The notes below the pieces were generated by a model. The model was not told where the DNA came from and made no database searches. It was given only the letters and a program-made list of their open reading frames with translations. From assembly GCA_021647505.1 (NCBI GenBank), contig JAKIUN010000014.1, positions 1 to 63,663 of the forward strand: a stretch of 63,663 nt of DNA, in the 5' to 3' direction. Position numbers and translations under genes: made by a program. Shown one piece after another: positions 7,671 to 15,977 of this stretch; the first letter of the stretch is position 1; every line of letters begins with the position of its first letter. Source of the stretch: Gammaproteobacteria bacterium (GTDB lineage: Bacteria > Pseudomonadota > Gammaproteobacteria > SZUA-152).

Positions 7671-8399
7671 ATGCTTCTTTCCGTGGTTTTCGCCATCTTG
7701 TTTTATGCCGCCACCCTCCTGTTGATTGTGGGTGTGGCACGCAAGATCGCGGTCTATGCGCGGACCCCCGCGCCACTAAAAATCCCGGTCACCCCGGCAC
7801 CCCTGACCCGGGCCGGCGTGGTTTGGCGTATGACCAAAGAAGTCACCTTATTCCGCAGCTTGTTCTTTGCCAACAAGTGGATCTGGCTGTTTGGCTGGAT
7901 GTTTCATGTCGCGCTGGCCCTGGTGCTGGCCCGCCACCTGCGTTATTTCACCGAGCCTGTGTGGGGCTGGGTCGTTCTCATTCAGCCGTTTGGAAAATAT
8001 GCTGCATTCGCCATGATCGCCGGTCTCGCCGGCCTCTGGGCACGTCGTTTCCTGGTTGATCGCGTGCGTTATATCAGCAGCCCTTCCGACCACCTGATGC
8101 TCGCCCTTCTGATGGCCATCGCCCTCAGCGGACTGGCTATCAAGTACCTGTCACACACGGATATCGTCCATATCAAGGCCTACATGCTGGGCCTGATGTA
8201 TTTCGACTGGCAGCCGCTACCCGCCGATGGTTTCGTGTTATTGCATTTCACCCTGGTCATTGTCCTGATGGTGGTGTTCCCGATCAGCAAGCTGCTGCAT
8301 GCACCCGGCATGTTTTTCGCCCCCACCCGCACCCAGATCGACGATGCACGTGAAGTTCGTCACACCGCGGGCTGGACAGCAAAGAGCACCGCAGAATAA
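7671..8399 (+). CDS. dsrM: DsrM, membrane cytochrome b subunit of DsrMKJOP
   Basis: 242 residues with about five membrane helices, the first at residues 4-22. DsrM resembles the haem b subunit of respiratory nitrate reductase (NarI-like) and exchanges electrons between DsrK and the quinone pool. Candidate haem-ligand histidines are His79, His89, His141 and His192. A TTGAGG ribosome site lies just upstream of the ATG. It is separated from dsrC by the cloverleaf-like element and followed 17 bp later by dsrK. Confidence 0.94.
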   Translation: MLLSVVFAILFYAATLLLIVGVARKIAVYARTPAPLKIPVTPAPLTRAGVVWRMTKEVTLFRSLFFANKWIWLFGWMFHVALALVLARHLRYFTEPVWGWVVLIQPFGKYAAFAMIAGLAGLWARRFLVDRVRYISSPSDHLMLALLMAIALSGLAIKYLSHTDIVHIKAYMLGLMYFDWQPLPADGFVLLHFTLVIVLMVVFPISKLLHAPGMFFAPTRTQIDDAREVRHTAGWTAKSTAE

Positions 8400-8416
8400 C
8401 AACGAGGTCGTATGAC

Positions 8417-9922
8417 GTGGCAAAGACAAGTTTCGATACCCCGGCACTGAAACCGCACCAGGAAACGCCGGATCTGCCGACCGTTAAACCCGGGGCGATG
8501 CAGTATCTCAAGACCTTTCCGGCCAAACCGATTCACAACGAGAATATCGGCTATCCCGGCGAGCTGGTTGAAGACTGGCAGAATAAGGCCGTCAAACGCC
8601 TTGGCGAACTGGTCGAGGGCTCACAGGCCCTGCGCGTGTTTCTCGACACCTGCGTCAAATGCGGCGCCTGTACCGACAAGTGCCACTATTTCCTCGGCAC
8701 TGAAGACCCACTGAACATGCCCGTTGCCCGTCAGGATCTGCTGCGCAGCGTCTACCGCCGTTATTACACCTTTGCCGGCAAACACTTTCCCAAGCTGGTC
8801 GGCGCCAAGGATTTCGACAAACCGATGCTGGACGACTGGTACAACTATTTTCACCAGTGTTCCCAATGTCGCCGCTGCTCCGTGTTCTGCCCCTACGGTA
8901 TCGACACCGCCGAGATTTCCATGGCCGCGCGCGAGATCATGGACTCCATCGGTGTGGGCCAAAAATACTGCAATGAAATCCTCGCCAAGGTGCACAAAAT
9001 CGGTAACAATCTCGGCCTGCCAGAGCCCGCGTTGGTCAACACCCTGGAGGGCCTGGAAGAGGACGTCGAAGAAGATACCGGCGTGCTGGTGCGCTTCCCG
9101 GTGGATCAAAAGGGCGCCGATGTGCTGCTGATCACACCGTCGGCCGATTTCTTCGCCGAGCCCCATATCGATGGATTGATCGGCTATGGCAAGGTGTTTC
9201 ACCAGGCAGGCATCAGCTGGACGCTAAGTTCCCACGCCTCCGAGGCCGCCAACTTTTCCATGTTCATCGGCAGTAACGATAACTTGAAAAAGACCGCCAT
9301 GCGCATCCGTGAAGCCGCCCTTGAGCTGGGCGTCAAGCGCATCATTGTCGGTGAATGCGGCCATGCCTGGCGCGTCGCCTACAGTTTCTGGAATACCCTC
9401 ATCGGTCCGTTCGATTTCCTCGATCCCAAGTATCCCGCACCACAGCACATCGTTGAATTCACTTACGACCTGATCCAGCGTGGCGCCCTCAGCCTGAATA
9501 AGGAAGCCAACGACCATCGCCGCATCACCTTTCACGATTCCTGCAACGTGGCGCGTGCCTCACGCATGGGCAACATACCCGGCGGTCAATTCATCCTGCC
9601 GCGCGAGGTGATCAAGGCTGCGGCCAACCACTTTTTTGACATGGCCCCTGACACCATCCACGAAAAGACTTTTTGCTGTGGTGGTGGTGGTGGCCTGCTC
9701 ACCGATGATCTGATGGAACTGCGGGTCAAGGGCGCGATGCCGCGTATGCAGGCTTTGAAACAGGTAGTGGACGAAAATGACGTCAACACCCTGGTGGCCA
9801 TCTGCGCCATCTGCAAGACACAGTTTGCCAAGACCCTGCCCTACTACCAATTCCAGGGCGACATGATAACCAGCCTGCACGAAGTGGTTGGCGACGCCAT
9901 CCAGTTGGATACCAAAAATTAA
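8417..9922 (+). CDS. dsrK: DsrK, HdrD-like iron-sulfur subunit of DsrMKJOP
   Basis: 501 residues, GTG start after AACGAGG; a nearby ATG at 8412 is in another frame. Cytoplasm-facing catalytic subunit thought to reduce or oxidise the DsrC trisulfide/disulfide. Two [4Fe-4S] motifs: Cys79/82/85/89 and Cys148/151/154/158. CCG-domain cysteines follow at Cys314, Cys376, Cys420-421 and Cys463/466, as in heterodisulfide reductase subunit D. It sits directly after its membrane partner dsrM. Confidence 0.95.
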   Translation: MAKTSFDTPALKPHQETPDLPTVKPGAMQYLKTFPAKPIHNENIGYPGELVEDWQNKAVKRLGELVEGSQALRVFLDTCVKCGACTDKCHYFLGTEDPLNMPVARQDLLRSVYRRYYTFAGKHFPKLVGAKDFDKPMLDDWYNYFHQCSQCRRCSVFCPYGIDTAEISMAAREIMDSIGVGQKYCNEILAKVHKIGNNLGLPEPALVNTLEGLEEDVEEDTGVLVRFPVDQKGADVLLITPSADFFAEPHIDGLIGYGKVFHQAGISWTLSSHASEAANFSMFIGSNDNLKKTAMRIREAALELGVKRIIVGECGHAWRVAYSFWNTLIGPFDFLDPKYPAPQHIVEFTYDLIQRGALSLNKEANDHRRITFHDSCNVARASRMGNIPGGQFILPREVIKAAANHFFDMAPDTIHEKTFCCGGGGGLLTDDLMELRVKGAMPRMQALKQVVDENDVNTLVAICAICKTQFAKTLPYYQFQGDMITSLHEVVGDAIQLDTKN

Positions 9923-10048
9923 AACTAAATTGAAACTGACACAGCAGGGGTGAACCAGCAACGTTGATTTGGTGGACGACGCTCACCCTGCAGTCTGTAG
10001 AAATAAACATAGAACGACCTAACACCAGTGGATTAGGAGACTGGCACG

Positions 10049-12025
10049 ATGGCAACACCGGCAGATAAACTGAAACAAGCACATACCTTCCGCAAATTCG
10101 AGGATGGCGACAGCACGCATATCCCCTGGGCGCAGCAGATTTTTTCGGCCGATACCAGCCACAAGTGTCCCACCTACCTGTTACAGACCCCACCCTGTCA
10201 GGGCAGCTGCCCGGCCGGTGAAGATATTCGTGGCTGGCTCGACATCGTGCGCGGTATGGAAAAACCCGCCGCTAATATGGACTGGCGTGAATATGCCTTC
10301 CGTCGTTCTACCGATGCCAACCCCTTCCCCTCGGTGATGGGCCGCGTCTGTCCCGCCCCCTGCGAGGAAGGCTGCAACCGCAATGAAGTGGAAGACTTCG
10401 TCGGCATCAATGCCGTCGAGCAGTTCATCGGCGACACCGCGCTGGACAATGGCTACACCTTTGAGCCCGGCGCCGACACCGGCAAGAAGGTCGCCATCAT
10501 CGGCGGTGGCCCCTGCGGCCTGTCCGCAGCCTACCAGCTACGCCGCATGGGCCACGCCTGCACCGTGTTCGACGACCACGAAGACCTCGGCGGCATGATG
10601 ATGTACGGCATCCCCGGCTACCGTACCCCGCGTGACGTGCTGCACGGCGAAATGAATCGCATCATCGACATGGGCGTCGAGACCCGCCTCAATACCCGCG
10701 TCGGCCGCGACGTCAGCCTGGAAGAACTGGAGAAGGACTTCGACGCCATCCTCTTCGCCATCGGCGCGCAGAATGGCCGTGACCTGCCCATTCCTCATTT
10801 CAAAGAGGCCAGCAACTGCCTGTCCGGCATCGCCTTCCTCGAAGCCTTCAACCGTGGCCATCTCAAGGCTGTGGCCGGCAAGGTGTTGGTGATCGGTGGT
10901 GGCGACACCTCCATCGACGTCGCCTCCGTGGCCCGCCGTCTCGGCAAGGTCGAGGCTCTTAGCGATACGGCCCGGGTCGAAAACGTCATCGCCAGCGGCA
11001 AAGAACAAGCCCTGCCGACCGATGCCCGGCACATCAGCGTCGACGTCACCCTGCTGTCCCGCCGTCCCATCGCCGACATGACTGCCTCACAACACGAAGT
11101 GGACGACGCCACCCGCGAAGGCATCGAGATCATCGGCTTGGTGGCCCCACTGGAAATCATCATGGGCGACGACGGCCGCGCCAAGGCCCTGCGCGTGCGC
11201 AAGCTGAAGGAGGAAAACGGCAAGATGGAGGCCATCGAAGGCTCCGAATACGAGATCAAAGCCGACATCATTGTCGCCGCCATCGGTCAAACCGGTCGCT
11301 TCGATGGCATGGAAGGCCTAGCCAACGAACGCGGCCTCATCGACGCCGACAAGAATTTCCAGATACCCAACAAAGAAGGCTATTTCGTCGCCGGCGATAT
11401 CGTCCAGCCGCACCTGCTGACCACCGTCATCGGCCAGGCCTCGGTCGCCGCCGAAAGCATCGATCACTACCTGAAACATCAGGCGCAGGGCAAGCGGCCC
11501 AAGGTCGACGTGCACCACTTCGACCTGTTGAAAAAATTGCAAGAGACCCATCTGGAACCGGAAAAATTCCAGCCGGAAGGTGACGCGCATACCCGAGGCA
11601 TCGACCGTGGCCGCCGCGGTACCGCCGAGGCCGGCTTCGCCATCCACAACTTCGAGGATCGCTCGGCCTATTCCATCGTTTCCGCCGATGAGCTGTTCCT
11701 CGGCCACTTCGAGTACGAACCACGCCACAAACGTAAGGAAGACGTACCGGACGCCAGCGAGGTACTGGGCCACTTCGAGGAGCGCGTGCAGGCCTTGCCG
11801 GAAGAAGAAGTGGTGGCCGAGGCCGGTCGCTGCATGAGCTGCGGCATGTGCTTTGAATGCGACAACTGCGTCATCTACTGTCCACAAGATGCCGTGCACA
11901 AGGTAAAGAAAGACAAGTACACCACCGGCCGTTATGTGGAAACCGACTACACCCGCTGCATCGGTTGTCATATCTGCGCCGACGTCTGCCCCACCGCTTA
12001 CATCAAGATGGGCCTGGGCGAATAG
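10049..12025 (+). CDS. dsrL: DsrL, NAD(P)H-linked iron-sulfur flavoprotein
   Basis: 658 residues, GltD-like. An N-terminal cysteine cluster (Cys40, 50, 54, 101, 105, 109) is followed by an FAD-binding segment AIIGGGPCGLSAAY (about 149-162), a second nucleotide-binding region around VLVIGGGDTSIDVA, and a C-terminal two-cluster ferredoxin domain (CMSCGMCFECDNC and CIGCHICADVCP). In sulfur oxidisers DsrL transfers electrons from DsrAB to NAD+ and is essential for sulfur-globule oxidation. Its C-terminal ferredoxin extension marks it as the form found with oxidative Dsr. 126 bp separate it from dsrK. Confidence 0.96.
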   Translation: MATPADKLKQAHTFRKFEDGDSTHIPWAQQIFSADTSHKCPTYLLQTPPCQGSCPAGEDIRGWLDIVRGMEKPAANMDWREYAFRRSTDANPFPSVMGRVCPAPCEEGCNRNEVEDFVGINAVEQFIGDTALDNGYTFEPGADTGKKVAIIGGGPCGLSAAYQLRRMGHACTVFDDHEDLGGMMMYGIPGYRTPRDVLHGEMNRIIDMGVETRLNTRVGRDVSLEELEKDFDAILFAIGAQNGRDLPIPHFKEASNCLSGIAFLEAFNRGHLKAVAGKVLVIGGGDTSIDVASVARRLGKVEALSDTARVENVIASGKEQALPTDARHISVDVTLLSRRPIADMTASQHEVDDATREGIEIIGLVAPLEIIMGDDGRAKALRVRKLKEENGKMEAIEGSEYEIKADIIVAAIGQTGRFDGMEGLANERGLIDADKNFQIPNKEGYFVAGDIVQPHLLTTVIGQASVAAESIDHYLKHQAQGKRPKVDVHHFDLLKKLQETHLEPEKFQPEGDAHTRGIDRGRRGTAEAGFAIHNFEDRSAYSIVSADELFLGHFEYEPRHKRKEDVPDASEVLGHFEERVQALPEEEVVAEAGRCMSCGMCFECDNCVIYCPQDAVHKVKKDKYTTGRYVETDYTRCIGCHICADVCPTAYIKMGLGE

Positions 12026-12039
12026 GCCGGCAACCACGG

Positions 12040-12480
12040 ATGACACACAGACCACAATCGAGCGTGAAACCGGGAGCACGGGTGGTGAAACGCTATGGGT
12101 TCCCCCTCTTGATGATCCTGCTGCTGACGGCTGGCGCACCGGCGCTCGCCGCTACCCCGCTGCCGGACATCCCCAAGGCCATCAAGGGTGAACAGTGCGT
12201 GGAAGACACCGGGTTCATGCGCCGCAACCACATGACGCTGCTCGAACACCAGCGTGATGACACCGTGCAACGCGGCATTCGCAGCAAAAAGCATAGCCTG
12301 AAACACTGTTTCACCTGCCATGTGGTGAAGGATGATGACGGCCAACCGGTCACGGCCGAGGATCCGCGCCACTTCTGCCGCGCATGCCACGACTATGCGG
12401 CCGTGCAGGTGGACTGCTGGCAGTGCCACGTTTCCACCCCCGAACCCTCAGCAACGTCGGTGAAGGGAGTACAGCCATGA
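12040..12480 (+). CDS. dsrJ: DsrJ, periplasmic tri-haem cytochrome c
   Basis: 146 residues from ATG 12040. An uncleaved anchor or signal segment lies at about 20-38 (YGFPLLMILLLTAGAPALA). Three haem c motifs: Cys90-Cys93-His94, Cys113-Cys116-His117 and Cys126-Cys129-His130. Cys53 (EQCVED) corresponds to the residue that gives the unusual His/Cys haem ligation known for DsrJ. Starts 14 bp after dsrL and overlaps dsrO by 4 bp (ATGA), indicating translational coupling. Confidence 0.93.
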   Translation: MTHRPQSSVKPGARVVKRYGFPLLMILLLTAGAPALAATPLPDIPKAIKGEQCVEDTGFMRRNHMTLLEHQRDDTVQRGIRSKKHSLKHCFTCHVVKDDDGQPVTAEDPRHFCRACHDYAAVQVDCWQCHVSTPEPSATSVKGVQP

Positions 12481-13247
12481 GCAATAAAAAAGCCATGAGC
12501 GGCAATCAGATCGACCGTTACCGTCGCCGTTTTCTCGCCCAGAGCGCCGCCATCGCCGGTGCAGCAACACTGGGCGGCGGCCTCGTGCTCACCCGCGTGG
12601 CGCATGCGCGTCCCGCCGACCAAGCGGTCAACAGCGACAAGCGCTGGGGCCTGCTCATCGATGCCGGCAAGTGCGCCAATGACTGCGACGAATGCGTCAA
12701 GGCCTGTGAAATGGAGCACGGCTGGGGGCGTGGTAGTAGCGACGAACAACACTCATCCCCCGAACAAAAGGCCCAGTGGATCCGCAAGGTCACGGTACGC
12801 GACCGCACCACTGGCCACGAAACCTCGTTACCCATGATGTGTCAGCACTGCGCCTATCCACCCTGCGTGGACGTCTGCCCCACTGGCGCCTCCATGAAGC
12901 GTGATGACGGCATCGTGCAGGTGGACAAGCACCGCTGCATCGGCTGCCGTTACTGCATGATGGCCTGCCCCTACAAGGCGCGTTCCTTTATCCATGAAGA
13001 CCTGCACGCACAGAAGACCGAATCGCCGCGAGGCAAAGGCACGGTGGAGAGCTGCAACCTGTGCGTCAATCGCGTCGACCGCGGCGAAAACCCGGCCTGT
13101 GCCGACGCCTGCCCGGAAAAAGCCATCCTGTTCGGCGATCTCAAGGATGCCAACAGCGAGATCGCCCGACGCCTGGCCAGCGAGCCAAGTACCGAGATCC
13201 GTGGCGATCTACGCCTCGACCTGGGCGTGCGGTATCAGGGTATTTGA
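12477..13247 (+). CDS. dsrO: DsrO, Tat-exported periplasmic ferredoxin subunit
   Basis: 256 residues from ATG 12477, which overlaps the dsrJ stop. The twin-arginine signal YRRRFLAQSAAIAG lies at residues 15-28, with probable cleavage after AHA near 44. Four cysteine clusters follow, including DCDECVKACEMEH, MCQHCAYPPCVDVCP, CIGCRYCMMACPY and CNLCVNRVDRGENPACADACP, the set expected for an HybA/NrfC-type electron carrier. Works with DsrP and DsrJ on the periplasmic side. A MITE-like element follows. Confidence 0.95.
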   Translation: MSNKKAMSGNQIDRYRRRFLAQSAAIAGAATLGGGLVLTRVAHARPADQAVNSDKRWGLLIDAGKCANDCDECVKACEMEHGWGRGSSDEQHSSPEQKAQWIRKVTVRDRTTGHETSLPMMCQHCAYPPCVDVCPTGASMKRDDGIVQVDKHRCIGCRYCMMACPYKARSFIHEDLHAQKTESPRGKGTVESCNLCVNRVDRGENPACADACPEKAILFGDLKDANSEIARRLASEPSTEIRGDLRLDLGVRYQGI

Positions 13248-13261
13248 CGAGGGCGTGACTA

Positions 13262-13413
13262 TTCGCCACAGAGGCACAGAGCACACAGAGAATGCATTGA
13301 TGTGATAAAAGCCGGAAAAAAACGTGGTGAGCGGATCGGGATCCTGCTTCTTTCCGTCAGCGAATGATTCCAACTATCCAGTCCCTCCGTGTACTCCGTG
13401 CCTCTGTGGCGAG
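13262..13413. repeat. MITE-like element with CGCCACAGAGGCAC ends between dsrO and dsrP
   Basis: 152-bp element. The left end TTCGCCACAGAGGCACAGAG (13262 onward) and right end (13385-13413) form a 29-bp inverted repeat with about four mismatches. No coding sequence. The same termini occur at 20185-20357 and, decayed, at 29504-29584 and 55165-55195. It splits dsrO from dsrP. Confidence 0.85.
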
Positions 13414-13470
13414 TTGAACTGTTACACGAAGACCAACAAGCGTTAAAGCAGCTAAATCGAGAGTTAAACC

Positions 13471-14688
13471 ATGAAACCAACCACCTTTCGTGAGATTTCC
13501 GGTGACAGCACCGGCTACTGGGCGCTGCTGGGCTTGCTGGGACTAATAATCGCCGCCGGTCTGGGTGCCGCCTGGTACATGGAGCACAACGGCCACTGGG
13601 TTACCGGCATGAACAACCAGATCGTCTGGGGCATGCCGCATGTATTCGCCGTGTTCCTCATCGTCGCCGCCTCCGGCGCGCTCAATGTCGCCTCCATGGC
13701 CTCGGTGTTTGGACGCACCGCCTTCAAGCCCCTGTCACGTCTCTCCGGCCTGCTCGCCATCGCCCTGCTGGCCGGCGGCCTGATGGTGCTGGTACTCGAC
13801 CTGGGGCGTCCCGACCGCCTGATCATGGCCATGATGAACCTCAATTTCATGTCCATCTTCGCCTGGAACATTATTCTCTATAACGGTTTTTTCGTCATCG
13901 TCGCGGTCTATCTGTGGACCCTGATGGAACGCCGTGGAAACCGTTTCACCAAGAGTGCCGGCCTGTTTGCCTTCCTCTGGCGTCTGATTCTCACCCTGGG
14001 TACCGGCTCCATCTTTGGTTTCCTGGTCGCTCGCCAAGCCTATGACGCCGCCATCATGGCGCCCCTGTTCATCGCCCTGTCCCTCTCCTTCGGCCTTGCC
14101 ATCTTCATGCTGGTGCTGTTCGCCAGCTACCGCGGGTGTGGACGCCCCCTCGGCGATGACATGATCATTCGCATGCAACGCCTGCTCGGCCTGTTCGTGG
14201 TCGCGGCATTGCTTTTCGTCATCGCCTACCACCTCACCAACCTGTATGCCGCAGAACACCGTGACGTGGAGCGGTTCATCCTTGACGGCAACAATGTCTA
14301 CAGTGGCCTGTTCTGGGTGGGGTATGTCCTGCTCGGCAGCCTGATCCCCATGGCCATTGCCTGGTTCGCTCCCTTCCGCGCCTCCCTTGGCTGGGCCAGC
14401 ACCGCCGCCGTGCTGGTGGTGACCGGCGGGATGGCCATGATCTACGTGATTATCATTGGCGGACAGGCCTATCCTTTACAATTGTTTCCGGGCAAGGAAG
14501 TCAGCAGTAGTTTCTTCGATGGCGTAGTCAGCCCCTACACACCCAGCCTGGCGGAAACCCTGCTGGGCATTGGCGGCGTCGGCGTCGCGCTGGCCATCGT
14601 GGTAGTCGGTATCCGCCTGCTCAAATTTTTGCCCCTGAGCCTGGAAGATGCCAAAGTTGATCCACACTACAAAGCGGATAAGGTGTAG
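13471..14688 (+). CDS. dsrP: DsrP, NrfD-type integral membrane subunit
   Basis: 405 residues with about ten hydrophobic helices and very few charged loops, matching the NrfD/PsrC quinone-interacting family. DsrP is thought to exchange electrons between menaquinone/ubiquinone and DsrO/DsrJ. The segment MVLVLDLGRPDRLIMAMMN, with the LGRP motif, is typical of this family. The gene is separated from dsrO by the MITE-like element, and repeat elements also follow it. Confidence 0.94.
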   Translation: MKPTTFREISGDSTGYWALLGLLGLIIAAGLGAAWYMEHNGHWVTGMNNQIVWGMPHVFAVFLIVAASGALNVASMASVFGRTAFKPLSRLSGLLAIALLAGGLMVLVLDLGRPDRLIMAMMNLNFMSIFAWNIILYNGFFVIVAVYLWTLMERRGNRFTKSAGLFAFLWRLILTLGTGSIFGFLVARQAYDAAIMAPLFIALSLSFGLAIFMLVLFASYRGCGRPLGDDMIIRMQRLLGLFVVAALLFVIAYHLTNLYAAEHRDVERFILDGNNVYSGLFWVGYVLLGSLIPMAIAWFAPFRASLGWASTAAVLVVTGGMAMIYVIIIGGQAYPLQLFPGKEVSSSFFDGVVSPYTPSLAETLLGIGGVGVALAIVVVGIRLLKFLPLSLEDAKVDPHYKADKV

Positions 14689-14698
14689 CCCAAGCCAT

Positions 14699-14775
14699 GT
14701 AGGGTGGGCACGTTTTTTGTGCCCACGCGGTTGGCGCATATTCCACGTGGGCATGAAAAGCCTGCCCACCCTACC
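14699..14775. repeat. GTAGGGTGGGCA-family palindromic repeat, complete copy
   Basis: 77-bp element bounded by GTAGGGTGGGCACG and CTGCCCACCCTACC in inverted orientation, with internal GTGCCCACGCGG and CCACGTGGGCAT halves. It starts 10 bp after the dsrP stop. A copy with the same architecture lies at 25284-25365. Confidence 0.88.
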
Positions 14776-14856
14776 GGGGTTTTGTGGGAAATCCTCAGAG
14801 ATTGAAGTAACAGCGTAGAACTATTCGAAGCACGGCGATCAAGGGACAAGCCCATC

Positions 14857-14878
14857 GCGGGCATGGCCCGCTCCTACA
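14857..14878. repeat. REP-like palindrome GCGGGCATGGCCCGC
   Basis: Reads CGCGGGCATGGCCCGCTCCTAC: a GCGGG/CCCGC stem followed by CTCCTACA, the form seen in many gammaproteobacterial REP sequences. It is a single copy in this window and distinct from the GTAGGGTGGGCA family. It lies in the 264-bp gap between dsrP and the TrpD2-like gene. Confidence 0.6.
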
Positions 14879-14952
14879 CGACTCCGTGGTTCATGTCATA
14901 GAATGGGCTAAAATCAACGCTCACAAAGCACCCTTCAACTCCGGAAAACACT

Positions 14953-15954
14953 ATGCAGACAGAACACCCATTCGCCCAATACGTTCGCATCCTCGGCAAG
15001 GGCAAGAACGGCTCCCGCGCCCTCACCCAGGAAGAGGCCTTGGAATCCTTCCGCATGGTAGTGAACGACGAGGTACGGCCTGAACAGCTCGGTGCCTACC
15101 TGATGCTGCTGCGCGTGAAGGAAGAGGAACCGGAAGAACTGGCCGGCTTCATCCGCGCCGTGCGCGAGACCATCACCCTGCCCGCCGACGCACCCAAGGT
15201 GGATCTGGACTGGTCGTCCTACGCTGGCAAACGCCGTCAGCTGCCCTGGTTCATCCTCAGCACCCTGCTACTGGCACAAAACGGCATAAAGATTTTCATG
15301 CACGGCGCCAGCGGCCACACTGCCGGGCGGCTCTACACCCGGGACGTACTGAGCGAACTGGGTATCACCCCCTGCACCTCCATGGCCGGGGCCGCGCAAC
15401 GCATCGAAGACACCAACTTCGCCTATCTCGATCTTGAATTCCTCTCATCCAAGCTGCATGAAATCATCGAAATGCGCCCCCTCCTCGGCCTGCGCTCGCC
15501 GGTGCACACCATCGCCCGCATGCTCAACCCCTTCAATGCCGACTACGTGATGCAGGGTATTTTTCACCCGGGTTATCGCCCCATGCATCAGGAAGCCGCC
15601 CTGCTGCTCGGCATGCCGCATCTGGCCGTGATCAAGGGTGACGGCGGCGAGATTGAACGCAACCCGGACAGCCCCTGCTTGGTGCAAAGCGTGCACGAGA
15701 GCGAGATGTCCGACGAGGAATGGCCAGCCATGTTCAAGACCCGCCACATGAAGGACGACGAGCTAAACGTGCAGCGCCTGCGTGCGGTATGGGAAGGTAC
15801 GGAGAACGATGAATATGGCAATGCTGCGATCATCGGCACCACCGCTATCGCCCTCAAACTGATGGGCCGGGCTGACAGCATCGCCGATGCCGAACGCCAG
15901 GCGGGTAACATGTGGCAGGCACGCGCCAGAGAACGCTTCGGCGCTGCGGCCTGA
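14953..15954 (+). CDS. TrpD2/YbiB-like glycosyl (phosphoribosyl)transferase-family protein
   Basis: 333 residues with the anthranilate phosphoribosyltransferase fold: an N-terminal helical domain (LTQEEALESFRMV..., AYLMLLRVKEEEPEELAGF) and a MHGASGHTAGRLYTRDVL phosphate-binding-like segment. YbiB/TrpD2 proteins bind nucleic acid and lack tryptophan-synthesis context; no other trp gene is present. It is inserted between dsrP and dsrN and ends 23 bp before dsrN, so it may be cotranscribed. A role in sulfur oxidation is not known. Confidence 0.8.
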   Translation: MQTEHPFAQYVRILGKGKNGSRALTQEEALESFRMVVNDEVRPEQLGAYLMLLRVKEEEPEELAGFIRAVRETITLPADAPKVDLDWSSYAGKRRQLPWFILSTLLLAQNGIKIFMHGASGHTAGRLYTRDVLSELGITPCTSMAGAAQRIEDTNFAYLDLEFLSSKLHEIIEMRPLLGLRSPVHTIARMLNPFNADYVMQGIFHPGYRPMHQEAALLLGMPHLAVIKGDGGEIERNPDSPCLVQSVHESEMSDEEWPAMFKTRHMKDDELNVQRLRAVWEGTENDEYGNAAIIGTTAIALKLMGRADSIADAERQAGNMWQARARERFGAAA

Positions 15955-15977
15955 TCGTCGCGGGGCCAACGCCTGCC

